A stretch of 64,000 nucleotides of DNA from Oegoconia quadripuncta (Eukaryota; Arthropoda; Insecta; Lepidoptera; Autostichidae), in the NCBI GenBank assembly GCA_949316235.1, contig OX438750.1:22632865-22696864 (forward strand), written 5' to 3'. The translations under genes were made by a program, and so were the position numbers. Shown one piece after another: positions 53,541 to 63,470 of the stretch. The notes under the pieces are model-generated. The model was given only the letters and a program-made list of their open reading frames with translations. It was not told the DNA's origin and made no database searches. Each line of letters opens with the position of its first letter. The first letter of the stretch is position 1.

Positions 53541-53960
53541 GATTTTGATGATCTTAACATATCCTTGGAGGAGCCTATTTAATTATACTATAGCTTGCTT
53601 TGATGAGATTACCATAGGTGTTTATTATGCTGACCTTATAAAACTTACCTTCAAATTCGGTTCCCGCTCCGTAGTCAATCCTATTACTCCTGCATCAACA
53701 AACGGATCCTATTATATTGACAGAATTAAAATCTTATTGGGTCACCTTTATAGGCCCTCGTTATCAGGAGCACCCGACCGAATGGTCCAATTTTCAGTAA
53801 TAAAGCTCAGCCGAGGTTTCTTTATGCCCAATCCTTTTATTATATCAGAACTGTTGTAATAATTGAAGACGGCTCCTTTGAGTTAGTCAGGTTTAAGCCA
53901 GGTTTAGTGAGGTATGTTGCATGTAGCTTGCAATTTAACATATCTACAGGCTATAAGGCT
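53541..53960 (+). other. 106-codon open frame, unrecognised
   Basis: The frame at 53539-53859 has balanced composition in its second half (NPITPASTNGSYYIDRIKIL, APDRMVQFSVIKLSRG) and follows the TA microsatellite. I recognise no domain. It could be a relic of an element or gene exon; support is weak. Confidence 0.2.
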
Positions 53961-53962
53961 AA

Positions 53963-54125
53963 AACCGCCTCCGTGGCTCAATGTGTACAACATATGGTTT
54001 ATGAATCGGAGATCGCGGGTTCGATCCCCGGTGGGGTATATGTTTAGTACTCGGTTTGGTTGGTGGTAAGGCATTTTTAAATGTCCGCCTGGTAGCTACT
54101 ACCATCTTATCGAAGTACACCAAGC
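53963..54125 (+). mobile_element. SINE-A, 3'-truncated copy
   Basis: Head AACCGCCTCCGTGGCTCAAT, B box GGTTCGATCCCCGG, then GTTTGGTTGGTGGTAAGGCA and GTAGCTACTACCATCTTATC. It stops there, with ACACCAAGCG possibly the last trace. A full-length insertion must have lost its tail by deletion. Confidence 0.85.
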
Positions 54126-55105
54126 GTGTTTGTCATTCAGGTAGTCACTAATTTTTTTGCTAATGTTATTTTGACATGACCTTTAAATTTTTTCTCAGTT
54201 AGATTAATGATATTCTCAGATATAAGGTTATAAAAGCGTATACAGTGTCCCACAAATGATGTATTAACTTTGCTTAGTCTAAACATGGGGGTAGCCACTT
54301 AAAACAAGCGTGAGTAAGGTGGAAAAATACTAAAAACGTGGTCCCTTAAAAAGGGATAAATAATTTATTTGCTCTGTTTTCATTAAATTAAAATTGTAGC
54401 ATTAAACTAATATGCATGTAAAAAAAATAGGTATGTATTTCAGATACGGTTTTGCAGATTTTTATCAATTAAGTTATGAAATTAATGTAGAATAAAACAA
54501 TTTTATAATCTTAGATTCATTATTCTATTTAGACTTTCAAATTTAGATGATTATTTAAACCTAACTTCAAACTTGAAGCATATATTTCAACGTAAAATGC
54601 ATGTCATCGTTATTGAATTTCAATCAATAATAGGCTTTTATCAATGTCCAAACTAATATGTTTCTTTTACGAGAACATTCCATTAGAATGGCAGATAAAT
54701 CGTCTTTCCAATTGAAATTTGGGAATAACCTGTCAAGTTCATAAGTGCAGACATACACAGCTTTTCCGATCGCGCACTCGCTGTACCAATTTCCGGTCCA
54801 AATGTCGACTTCGAATCGGTATAAATGCTCTCTATAGATGGACTTAAGTATACTGAGACTGACTTACGGGGTCCGGAGAAATAGTACTGTAGATTTTTTT
54901 AATTTATCTTGATAACATTCATTTAAATACAATCGTTTTATAATATTTACGAAAGTTAAAAGACTTGGAGATAATTGTTTACTATTTTTTTTTTATGTAC
55001 AGGATTCGCATTCGAGAATGCACACATTAAAAAGTTTTATTAAGTATAGCTGATACAATCATACTTGCTAGAATAGAAAGATACTTGCACCTTAATCGCA
55101 AATCA
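54126..55105. other. unassigned AT-rich DNA
   Basis: No recognised repeat or gene. Confidence 0.45.
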
Positions 55106-55107
55106 GA

Positions 55108-55262
55108 GATATCACAAATATTAGTGTTTGGGTGTTTCAAACATTAGAGTTTAAATGATTTAAACAACATCCACGGATACTTACGAAATACGTACAACTG
55201 ACAGGAGGTAAGCCCTTCGCCGTTAAAACGTACGCCGCCGCCGGTAAAACTATAGATGTTTT
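55108..55262 (+). repeat. dispersed repeat G, copy 3
   Basis: AGAGATATCACAAATATTAG, TGTTTGGGTGTTTCAAACAT, AACAACATCCACGGATACTT, CTTCGCCGTTAAAACGTACG. The outer GTCGCCTTTTACGACACC block is missing. Confidence 0.6.
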
Positions 55263-55850
55263 TTGGTGGGAAGTGGATGTCAGAACTGTAAAGTAATCTT
55301 CTCTTCCTTAATGTTTTTACTTTGTCCTGTTTCATAATATCTATGTTATCAGATTCAGTTTCATGCTGTGCGAGGCATTTTGCTTATCTAGAATAAATTA
55401 GAGTCACAGTAAATTAGAAAAAACAACAAATAAATTTTTGAAGATTTTTGCTCACACGGACAAAACACATACGCATATCCCGATGGTTTACGTGGCACTG
55501 AGGCCTGCGGGGGGGTCACTACTTATTGTGTCAAGCGTCAACACAACTTATATTCATAATATAGTTTATTAAAAACCGGGGCATGTATCCGTCCGAGGCA
55601 ACTATCCGGCTTTTACCCTAGTAGCCGTTTACACACAGCACTCCAAAAGACAATAATAACAAATTAAAATACCTACACACACATGTGACTTATTTGGTGT
55701 TGTAGTCGGTTCGATATCGGCACAGGCAAGCTACTTTTCATACTTCCTTGAAATTAAATGTAGTGTCATTTTGACTTTACCTTTCCTTCGGGGCTAGTTC
55801 GCTTGACCTATCTTGGTAGTAGTAGAGATAAATAAAATAAATATCCTCCT
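55263..55850. other. unassigned DNA
   Basis: No recognised repeat. CTGCGGGGGGGTCACTACTT near 55508 is a local G-rich spot. Confidence 0.4.
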
Positions 55851-55851
55851 T

Positions 55852-56153
55852 CGTGCCTTAATTTATACACCATAAGGTTTACAAAACTAACGTCGTGGAA
55901 CTCGTGGATTCGATTCCCAGCCGGATACATGTTTAGTACTTGTGTACTTTTGTTGCAGGATATTTTTAAATGTTGGCCTGGCCAGCTACCACCTTTAAAT
56001 CTGCCGCCAAGCAACAATGTTGATAGCATTAGTGTTCCAACTATAAAGAAGAAGGGAGATAAAACAGCCAATCTTTCAAATACGTTAAGGGTTTCTTTCT
56101 TCGGTCTCATCTTCATTAGGTTTGATTGAGATCAAACGCTAACCCATTGTGCA
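55852..56153 (+). mobile_element. SINE-A, divergent subfamily
   Basis: CATAAGGTTTACAAAACTAA and GATTCGATTCCCAGCCGG form the head, as at 13145. Body eroded: CTGCCGCCAAGCAACAATG, GGTCTCATCTTCATTAGG, ACCCATTGTGCAT. In place of an A tail it runs into CATCATCAT of SINE-C. Confidence 0.75.
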
Positions 56154-56430
56154 TCATCATCATCAGCCCGTAAGCATCCCACTGCAGGGATGTAGGCCTT
56201 CCCTCATATAATGAGTGAGTATGGGCCATAGTCGACCACGCTGACCCAATGCGGGTTGGGGACTTCACATAACTTACAATTTTTATTTAAGCATGCACGT
56301 TTCCTGGAGATTTTCCTTCACCGTTTAAGAGCAGTCGGATAAATGCACATAAGTAATTAAATTAAATTTAAAAACTCATTGGTACATGGCCTGCCTGGGA
56401 ATCGAACCTGGAGCTCCCAAATTGGGAGAT
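56154..56430 (-). mobile_element. SINE-C, 5'-truncated copy
   Basis: CATCATCATCAGCCCG, ATCCCACTGCAGGGATGTAG, GCCTTCCCTCATATAATGAG, TATGGGCCATAGTCGACCAC, GCATGCACGTTTCCTGGAGA and the start of the head CTCCCAAATTGGGAGA, where it breaks off. Fused tail to tail with SINE-A at 56153. Confidence 0.8.
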
Positions 56431-56460
56431 TATAATTATTGCCATTGCATAAATTATAAT

Positions 56461-56700
56461 AAATAATATTTGAGAGGACAAATACCTAGTGTCAAACTAG
56501 GTAAAGCCAGTCAATGTATTTCGAGAAAACGGATAAACATACACGTGTATTTATTTGTGTATTCATGACCCTGGAATATATATTCGTGTTCATCACACAA
56601 ACAATTACCCCTAGCGGCTTTCGAAACCGCAGACGTTAGTTTTGGAGGCAGGGTCTATCCACTATATGTGTTAGCTATCCACCAAACCTAACGGCCGTCT
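56461..56700 (-). mobile_element. SINE-D, copy 4
   Basis: GTGTCAAACTAGGTAAAGCC, AACGGATAAACATACACGTG, ATATTCGTGTTCATCACACA, CTAGCGGCTTTCGAAACCG (B box region) and GGTCTATCCACTATATG, ending at AACGGCCGTCT. Confidence 0.75.
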
Positions 56701-56772
56701 AAATATGTTATGTTACATAAATTATTTGGGTAAGTAGTCGGCATCATATTAAGTTTTCAAGTAATACTTGAA

Positions 56773-57168
56773 CTGCTCAATAAACTTGAGCGACTCCAAA
56801 ACCTGGCCATTAGGTTCATATTTGGACTTCGGAAGTATGACCATGTTTCCGAATACAGGAGTCGTCTCAAGTGACTTTCAATTCGCCGTCACAAAGACTT
56901 ACATATACATTCACCTCTATACTCTGTGCTGTTCGATCCCAGAACCCTTTTCTATCTCAAGGAATGCTTTCAATTTCGTTCTTCCACCTACAATCGCCGC
57001 CTTCGTTCTACGGATAATCTCCGGCTTTATGTTCCACCCAACACGTCCAAATTTTACAGTCAGTCTTTTACTTAGCAGGTCATCCGTCTGTGGAACTCTC
57101 TACCTGATTCCATCAGACGTGCTCAGTCTTTGAATGTTTTCAAGGCAGGAGTTAAAGATCTTTTTTAA
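56773..57168 (+). pseudogene. LINE reverse-transcriptase C-terminal region
   Basis: One frame of 132 codons with two in-frame stops (near codons 34 and 103), ended by TAA at 57166-57168. It shows LERLQNLAIRFIFGLRKYDH, VSEYRSRLK, a stop, LSIRRHKDLHIHS, FYLKECFQFRSSTYNRRLRS, NTSKFYSQSFT, a stop, IRLWNSLPDSIRRAQ and FKAGVKDLF. This is the C-terminal landmark order of non-LTR reverse transcriptases (LQN-AIRFI-GL, YD-HVS-YR, LWNSLP-SIR, FK-x-x-VK). The catalytic part is missing. A frame of 121 codons in another phase is a shadow of it. Confidence 0.9.
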
Positions 57169-57590
57169 TCCTTGAATCTATTCTTTCTCTTTATTTTTTT
57201 TCACACCGGTCATCATTAATTAGTAATTTTGCTTTACAAATTCTTTAATTATTTTATTATATATTTATAAAGCACTTATGTGTTTTTTTTTATTTTTGTT
57301 ATGTATGTAGTATCCATCTATATGTATATATATCGCTATTTATGTATGTATAAATGTATGGATTTAATTTTTGTTTTTAAATAAGTAATTAATTATGTAG
57401 CTATTTCATATCTGCATTCGTATTTTGCACAACCTGCCTGTTCTATAAAGTTATACTCCTACACCCAAAAGTGCCATCTTAGTGATAAGGCCGCCTGATA
57501 GTACTCTTTTCAGTATTGTGCTTTGTAAAATGTATATTCTCCTTTTGTGCAATAAAGTGTATTTGCATTGTATTGTATTGTAATACCAAG
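57169..57590 (+). mobile_element. 3' untranslated end of the same LINE
   Basis: Follows the stop of the coding relic directly. AT-rich, then AAAGTGCCATCTTAGTGATA, AGGCCGCCTGATAGTAC, TTTTGTGCAATAAAGTGTAT and a (TATTG)n tail of about three units. This links the CAAAGGTTG-type 3' ends elsewhere in the window to this coding family. Confidence 0.8.
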
Positions 57591-58360
57591 TGCCCGCAGT
57601 TCTCTTAAGGGCGAGATCTCACAAGGACACCAGTCGCGCGCCTCTGATAAAATGTAATGCAGCTCTATGAGCGACATAACAGTCGTACATCTGAATTTTG
57701 ATAGATGCGCGCGATATAACGTGTGATAAACTATATAGCGTGTGGTCACGTTACCCATGCTGGATCATCCACTGTTGGCGCAACTACGAATAATTATGAG
57801 CTTTATGGCGTGTTCACTCGGCAACCAGTTGCGCCTTTTATGCCATGTAGCAGTAGCAGTTTTAAACTGTGACGATTCTGGGTGTCTACTCTGGTATTTC
57901 TCCTTTGATAGCTTAGACATCGGGTTGCGCCACCGATGGCGCCGCCATGGTGCTCTAGTGCGATATAGCCCTAGATGAATGTAGAAAGTACAACTGGCAT
58001 CCTTCTTTGAGGTCAGGTACCTAATTGGTTCATTTGTCTAGGTATTTGTTAATTTGCAGCTTTAATTGAATTTCCTTTTGTGTAAATTTATTGTTACTTC
58101 ACAGGTGGCTACCCACTGATTATTGTAGCAAATCAATCTTCATAAGCCATATCTGCATGGCCGCATTACTCACGACGACGGAGCGGAGTAGTTTGCGTTT
58201 GGGATTAAATGGTGCTTGTGTGTTTTTTGTGCAGAAAAAGCTATATTTTAAAGTGGTACTCTCTCAATTTTGTTATCCTTGAAAAAAAGTGATAGCATCC
58301 TTTAGAAATTAGTTTTATGTTGGAGAAGTGTCATTAGGATCCATATATTTTCTCCAAAGT
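57591..58360. other. unassigned DNA with a GC-richer stretch
   Basis: 57590-57990 is less AT-rich (GTTGCGCCACCGATGGCGCC, GCAACCAGTTGCGCC). GTTGGCGCAACTA and CAGTTGCGCC suggest an eroded inverted pair. A 78-codon frame at 57742 has no domain. Confidence 0.35.
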
Positions 58361-58364
58361 TACG

Positions 58365-58535
58365 CGTTTGGATGTTCCAAGTATTAACAGTTCAATAATT
58401 GAAACAAATCCTAGGAGCCCATCGCCGTTAAAACGTGCAAAAGATAAAGTCCCTTAGTCGCCTTTTACGACACCCACAGGCAGAGACGGGTTGGTTCTAT
58501 TCTTTTTGGGTATATGCCGAAACTACACAGCACAG
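58365..58535 (+). repeat. dispersed repeat G, copy 5
   Basis: GATGTTCCAAGTATTAACAG, CCCATCGCCGTTAAAACGTG, TAGTCGCCTTTTACGACACC, CACAGGCAGAGACGGGTTGG, TTCTATTCTTTTTGGG and GCCGAAACTACACAGCAC. Serves as the undisturbed reference for the copy split at 38536. Confidence 0.65.
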
Positions 58536-58739
58536 TCATAAGTTTGAACCTACGGTGATAGACAAATCATTCTTTCCAACAAGCTTAGGCATTAATGAAG
58601 TGAAGTGAATAACAGGGAAGTATGAAATTGTATAATTGTATTGTAAGTATGATAATCATGTCGTGCGTGTCATACATACGTTAATATTATGGTTCATTAC
58701 ATATTTATATGGTGTGTCAGAACACAAGAAGTGTATTAA

Positions 58740-58890
58740 GTACGAATGTGGACGACTAGAAGGGGAGAGCCCGACAGATAAGGTGGACGGTCCATGAGAA
58801 AGGATAAGGGAATGAACAAACATATTGCGTCGACCCCGAATAATGGCAAAAGGGCATGATGGCGAAAGAATAGGAAGATCTTAGGAAATA
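58740..58890 (+). pseudogene. possible LINE C-terminal relic
   Basis: GGGGAGAGCCCGACAGATAA, GGTGGACGGTCC and GGCGAAAGAATAGGAAGATC resemble decayed GRP-PTRWTD and DRKEWRSL codons in the order expected for a LINE C-terminus, allowing several indels. No frame is intact. Confidence 0.35.
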
Positions 58891-59545
58891 TGTTAACGAA
58901 TTATTTATTATTTTCATTGATTTCCCGATTATGTTTATGTTGTAACCGTGAACGTCGACTATTTGAATTAATTTTCTCGACACCGCATTTCAACGGTATT
59001 GTTTATATAGGGTGTGCGGCGTGCATGATAGAGTGATTGATGGTATGCCCCGCACTTAATTTAATTGTTTAAACAATATTATTTACATCGACAGCTCCGT
59101 TTTCGTATCTAGGCCGTCACGGGGTCCCGAGTCAATTTTGAAAATGTTCTTTTCATAATTTTCTCGCGTCTGGGGTCTTTACTTACTTGCTTTTCATAGC
59201 ATTTATGGACTATTTACTAGTAGACCGTATTATATCCCGCTTTACCTGGATTCAGGAGGGATTGAATGCCTAGGTGACATACGCTTATATTTTCAAGTCT
59301 AAAGATATTGACTTGACGACACTGAGATAACTTTATTAAATTACAGGACTATAACCATGTAAGGATATGTACATACGGCGGCTATCAGAAGCAGTGTAAG
59401 CTAGCCGCGCTAGCTAAATGCTACACGAAATGTGAACACAACGAAATCAACTTATACTGGCAGAGTTACGGTGGTCATGCACCTATATGTGAAATATATG
59501 AACTAGAGCCAACTTCAAAATTATGTCAATATGTACTTTCAAATA
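58891..59545. other. unassigned DNA
   Basis: A GCTAGCCGCGCTAGC dyad near 59400. Nothing else recognised. Confidence 0.4.
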
Positions 59546-59549
59546 GATC

Positions 59550-59720
59550 ATCATCATCATATCGGCCACAGGACGTCCACTGCTGAACATAGGCGTCCCT
59601 CATATTTCAAGAGCGAACGGTTGAAAGCGACCTGCATCCAGCGACTTCCCTTCGTCCTACTTCATACGCTGCACTGTCGGTGCGTGGTTTCCACTCTAGC
59701 ATTTTAATGCCCCATTTTAA
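59550..59720 (+). repeat. dispersed repeat Q, copy 2
   Basis: CATCATCATATCGGCCACAG, GACGTCCACTGCTGAACATA, GCGACCTGCATCCAGCGACT, CTTCATACGCTGCACTGTCG and GGTTTCCACTCTAGCA. More complete than copy 1. Confidence 0.65.
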
Positions 59721-60252
59721 TGGTTTCAAGTACATAACTTCACCAATTTGAAAATACATTCTGAAAAATTAAGATAGTCTCTGTGTTTTCAAGATTTTGA
59801 CAGAAGGCATTACTTACTGTTGTATTACTCTCTAATAGTACGATTTGCCTTCATTGTGATCACCCAAACGTCACGATGCCACTGGGACACTGGGCTGTTA
59901 TACAGCCTTTTCTTCATATTATCGTCAATATCATAACACAAATCAATCTATAATCATATAGGCTCATAGGCCTTTTTTCATACCCTTTCATTGGAAGGCT
60001 TTACCGCAATTGCTACTTTGTTGAGATTTGCATCCATAAATTTACTGGTCATAAACGACCTTAACAGAATCCGAATCCTAAAACTGTGTGAATGGTGAAA
60101 TATTTTTTTTGAAAAAAGAGAACGGATATGTTGGCTCTACAACTGTTTTACGACAAAATCCAAATGACTTCAGTTGTATTCCTGTGCCAAAAGTTACAGT
60201 GTATCCATTACTGTCACCTTTCTCTCACTTGAATGAAATCCCTAATCTTCCC
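59721..60252. other. unassigned DNA
   Basis: No recognised repeat or gene. Confidence 0.4.
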
Positions 60253-60262
60253 GAAAAGTTAG

Positions 60263-60455
60263 TTTTTTTTTATGCACAACGGATTGTTACTTGACCTCAA
60301 TCACATCTGATGTTAAGTGAAGATGAGGTCGAAGGTGGAAGCGTACTGACCCGGAAACCCCAACACATTTGGTGGACTGGCTATCTTATCTCTGCCAACC
60401 GGAGCTTATATAAGATGATGCATAAGCTAGCCAGGCCAGGCAGGCCAGGACATTT
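60263..60455 (-). mobile_element. SINE-A, 5'-truncated, with 9-bp target-site duplication
   Basis: T run and GCACAACGGA tail through to AGGCCAGGACATTT at the truncation point. AAAAGTTAG at 60254-60262 recurs at 60456-60464. The head is absent, and an internal part after CAACCGGAG has been lost or replaced. Confidence 0.92.
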
Positions 60456-60469
60456 AAAAGTTAGTGTAG

Positions 60470-61485
60470 AATATTAGATGTTTTAGGATATTAGGATTTC
60501 TATTAGAATAAAATATATTTAATTAATAAATCCTACCATCATGGGAGCATTGAATAAGTTTGTTTTTCAATACAGGTAGGTACCAAGGTAAAATCGCAGC
60601 AGCGGTTTACCTGCAAACTCAACTTTTCACGTCAGCCTATAGCAAATGGGCAATGCGTGTATTAATGTGTGAATAATCATTGTTATAATATGATTTATAA
60701 AGAACAACAAACATTTTCTTTGATCAAGGTTTGTGTATAGCAACAACCTTGATTAATTAGGTACCTACTTGCTTATTTTAGGAAGCACTTAATCGAGTGG
60801 AATTAAGTGGAGTGAGCTAGCAAGCACGCTACAATATACGTATATTAGCTTACAGTTGATTAACTCCTAATTACAAATTAGATTTGTGTATTCACTACCA
60901 CTTATTAGACATTTTTGCATTCCCCATTTAAAATAGTGTTTCCCAAATTCGGGTTACCTCAATTTTGAAATTGCTATTAAACTGAAAAACTAAAAAATAC
61001 AAATTTTGTTAATGCTCAGCTATAAAAGCTGAGAAGAAATAGTAATAACTTATCACGTTTTAATGCAGGGTATTATATTAAAATACATAACGAAATAAAT
61101 AAGTCAACATAAGTTTTTAAGTCGAGTCAAGATTTAAAAATAATACTTATGTAGTATATATTTGGGTGTGTAGTTTGAGTACTGCATTTTCCCGGCATTA
61201 ATTTCCAAACTAGTTCTGGTAGAAATCATGCAGCAATATCCTGATTTCCCAATTAGAGAACCATTTAAAATTTCCGGACTACACTCTGCCGGCCGCCTGA
61301 TAATAACTCGCAAACAATAAAACTCACCTGAATTTTTAAGCCAGCGACCTTTAACAATGGTCACGAGAAGAAAATCCCACTTGACAATTAATCATAATCA
61401 CATTTAACTTCGATAATATTTATCTTTCGAACGTTACCATCACTAAAACAATTATGTCATTCAAAAAGCACGTCACAATCAGTTT
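60470..61485. other. unassigned AT-rich DNA
   Basis: No recognised repeat or gene. Confidence 0.45.
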
Positions 61486-61489
61486 TCAC

Positions 61490-61730
61490 GTCACACGTTG
61501 GTATTTGTTGTGGTGATGATTAAGCTTAAATCGCTTTTAGTTGTACCGAATCGGTTGGGTAAATTTTTAAATGTTCCGTTTTGTTTACGTCGTGATATCG
61601 CGTTGGAACCGTTTGAAAGTGACGAGCGCTCACTACGCTCCGGCATTAGGAACTGCCGGCGGGTTGCCGATGAAAATCGTTCGCGCCAGCCAAGTGTGGA
61701 AAATGCTTTCGTCACTACAGTAACGTAGAG
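61490..61730. other. CpG-rich, bidirectionally open block
   Basis: CpGs are dense in 61580-61690 (GTCGTGATATCGCGTTGG, GCCGGCGGGTTGCCG, CGTTCGCGCC). Frames of about 75 codons are open on both strands across the same bases. It matches no repeat in this window. A host promoter or first exon is possible; the strand cannot be decided. Confidence 0.3.
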
Positions 61731-62011
61731 TAATACATATACGGTAACACCGAGTAATGTTACTTTTTTTTGCCAGCCGCAAGATTACTAGGAACACAAT
61801 CTGGTATTGCACGTAATAAAAAGTGCAACGTTTGGTTTTACGTCGATAATCTTGCAGTGTTTCCGTGATGAATGCAATAGTTTTCTGCATGGGAAACACA
61901 CTAGCAGGTACATTTAAATAATAAGTACTTTATATGGTGAATATGCAAAAAGAATTTTTTTCAATAAGGTTCTCATTGATATACAAAATCATTCTTTCAA
62001 TAAATTTTAAA

Positions 62012-62232
62012 ATACTATAAAATATCGGACTATATAGATGATGATCATTCCTGGACGTAAACATATGCCAAATATTTTCACAAATAATAATGCAATATTA
62101 TTATGGGTTTTTGTAATTTGACAACTCATCGAGTTTCTTGCTTGTTCTTCTAAGGGGATAATTGCCTTTTGAACAAGCAATGGCTTAAAAAACGTAAAAT
62201 GTGACTATTTTAAGGGTAACTTACAAAATAAG
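62012..62232 (+). repeat. dispersed repeat N, copy 2
   Basis: Matches 450-690 in the same orientation: GATGATGATCATTCCTGGAC, AATATTATTATGGGTTTTTG, TTTCTTGCTTGTTC, AATTGCCTTTTGAACAAGCA, GTGACTATTTTAAGGG. Confidence 0.6.
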
Positions 62233-62303
62233 AATTTTGACTATTGGCTAAAAACTTAATCAAAAAATACAAAGATTACTAAACCATTGATTTGTGTTTT
62301 TTT

Positions 62304-62632
62304 AATATCCTTGGACGTACACACATTGCCATCTAGTTCCACATTAAGCAACTATATGCTTGTGTTATGGATACCAGATGGTTGATATACTACATAAATA
62401 CATATTTTTTTGTAAAAAATAAGATAAGATAAGATAAGGTTGTCAAAGATAAGATAGCCAGTCCCCCAAATGTGTTGGGGTGTCCGGGTCAGTACGCTTC
62501 CACCTTCGACCTCATCTTCACTTGACATCAGGTGTGATTGAGGTCAAGTATCAACCCGTTGTGCATAAAAAAAAAAAAAAAAAAAATACTATTATAAATG
62601 AAAACATCCATAACTCTACACATGTCCGTATT
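62304..62632 (-). mobile_element. SINE-B, split by a SINE-A
   Basis: Left part 62304-62437: AATATCCTTGGACGTACACA, CATCTAGTTCCACATTAAGC, TATGGATACCAGATGGTTGA, TACTACATAAATACATA. Right part from 62587: ACTATTATAAATGAAAACAT, CCATAACTC, ACATGTCCGTATTTT. In other copies the two halves are joined. The head beyond is missing. Confidence 0.85.
62438..62586 (+). mobile_element. SINE-A tail half, nested in SINE-B
   Basis: GGTTGTCAAAGATAAGATAG, GTGTTGGGGTGTCCGGGTCA, CATCTTCACTTGACATCAGG, ACCCGTTGTGCAT and about 18 A. An (ATAAG)n run precedes it and may be an expansion of its own GATAAGATAAG word. Confidence 0.9.
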
Positions 62633-62639
62633 TTATTTC

Positions 62640-63195
62640 TTTTTTGCGGCAGAAAATGTTCTTGCAAACAACGAACCCCGAAAACGTTTTTGCCATATAA
62701 AACGAGCCTATATGATCGCGTTACTAGAGGCTATAAGATCATAAGGTTTCTATAAACCAAAGTTCAAGCACACCCGATCATCTGATCGATGCGTGTTTGC
62801 TTCTAATCAGGCCTCTCTGACGGAAAATTACTGTCCTCATTGGAAGAAAGCACTGAAATAATTTACTGGTTTAACGACAACGAGGCCAAGCCTGGGCCCT
62901 TTTGTTTAACCGTTGCATATATATTTATAGAGCTGTATCTGTTGCTGCTTCATTTTGAAAGAGAGTATCACCATTTGGGAACTCTTTATGACACCAATGA
63001 AATTTCAAATCTGCTAAATCTACGCATAATCGACCATTGACAACTGTAATAGACCTAACGCTCTGACGGCGATTGGTATTGTGTTGGTGTTTTGTTTTTC
63101 TTATTTTGGTCCAATTTAGTATTGTTCCATATAGTATAATGGTTCGAAGTTGGCAACACTCAACTTACTTTTAAAATAGGGTAAAATATAATAAA
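62640..63195. other. unassigned DNA
   Basis: No recognised repeat. A 66-codon frame at 62840 has no domain. Confidence 0.4.
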
Positions 63196-63198
63196 AGT

Positions 63199-63470
63199 TC
63201 ATTTTTGAATCGCGGGAGTGAATCGGCGGTTTTCACAGAAGTTCATTCTAAAAAGTATAATTGTCGTTACCCCTTTCGCCACGAATTGCTGCTGAAGGCT
63301 GCTCAACCCTAGCTTCGAACCCATACAATCTCCCAGGAGAAAGGTAACATAGGCGATCTCGAGGTAAGTCCAGCTGGCTAAGAGAGAGCTGAAGGTACCT
63401 TCCACCTCTGTGGAGATCTTCGTTGAAGGGATCAAGCACGCTGGTGAGTCGCCTTTCTCCAAGCAATTCG
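63199..63470 (-). other. GC-richer block open in two minus-strand frames
   Basis: Two minus-strand frames overlap here. One contains LDLPRDRLCYLSPGRLYG, the other TYLEIAYVTFLLGDCMGS. Composition is close to 50 percent GC, unlike the flanks. A GAGGTAAGT donor-like word lies at about 63360 on the plus strand. It could be a retroelement fragment or a host exon. I recognise no domain and there is no second copy in the window. Confidence 0.3.

Noticed and set aside
56768..57133. 121-codon membrane-like protein
   Set aside because: Shadow frame of the LINE reverse-transcriptase relic, which reads in another phase over the same bases.
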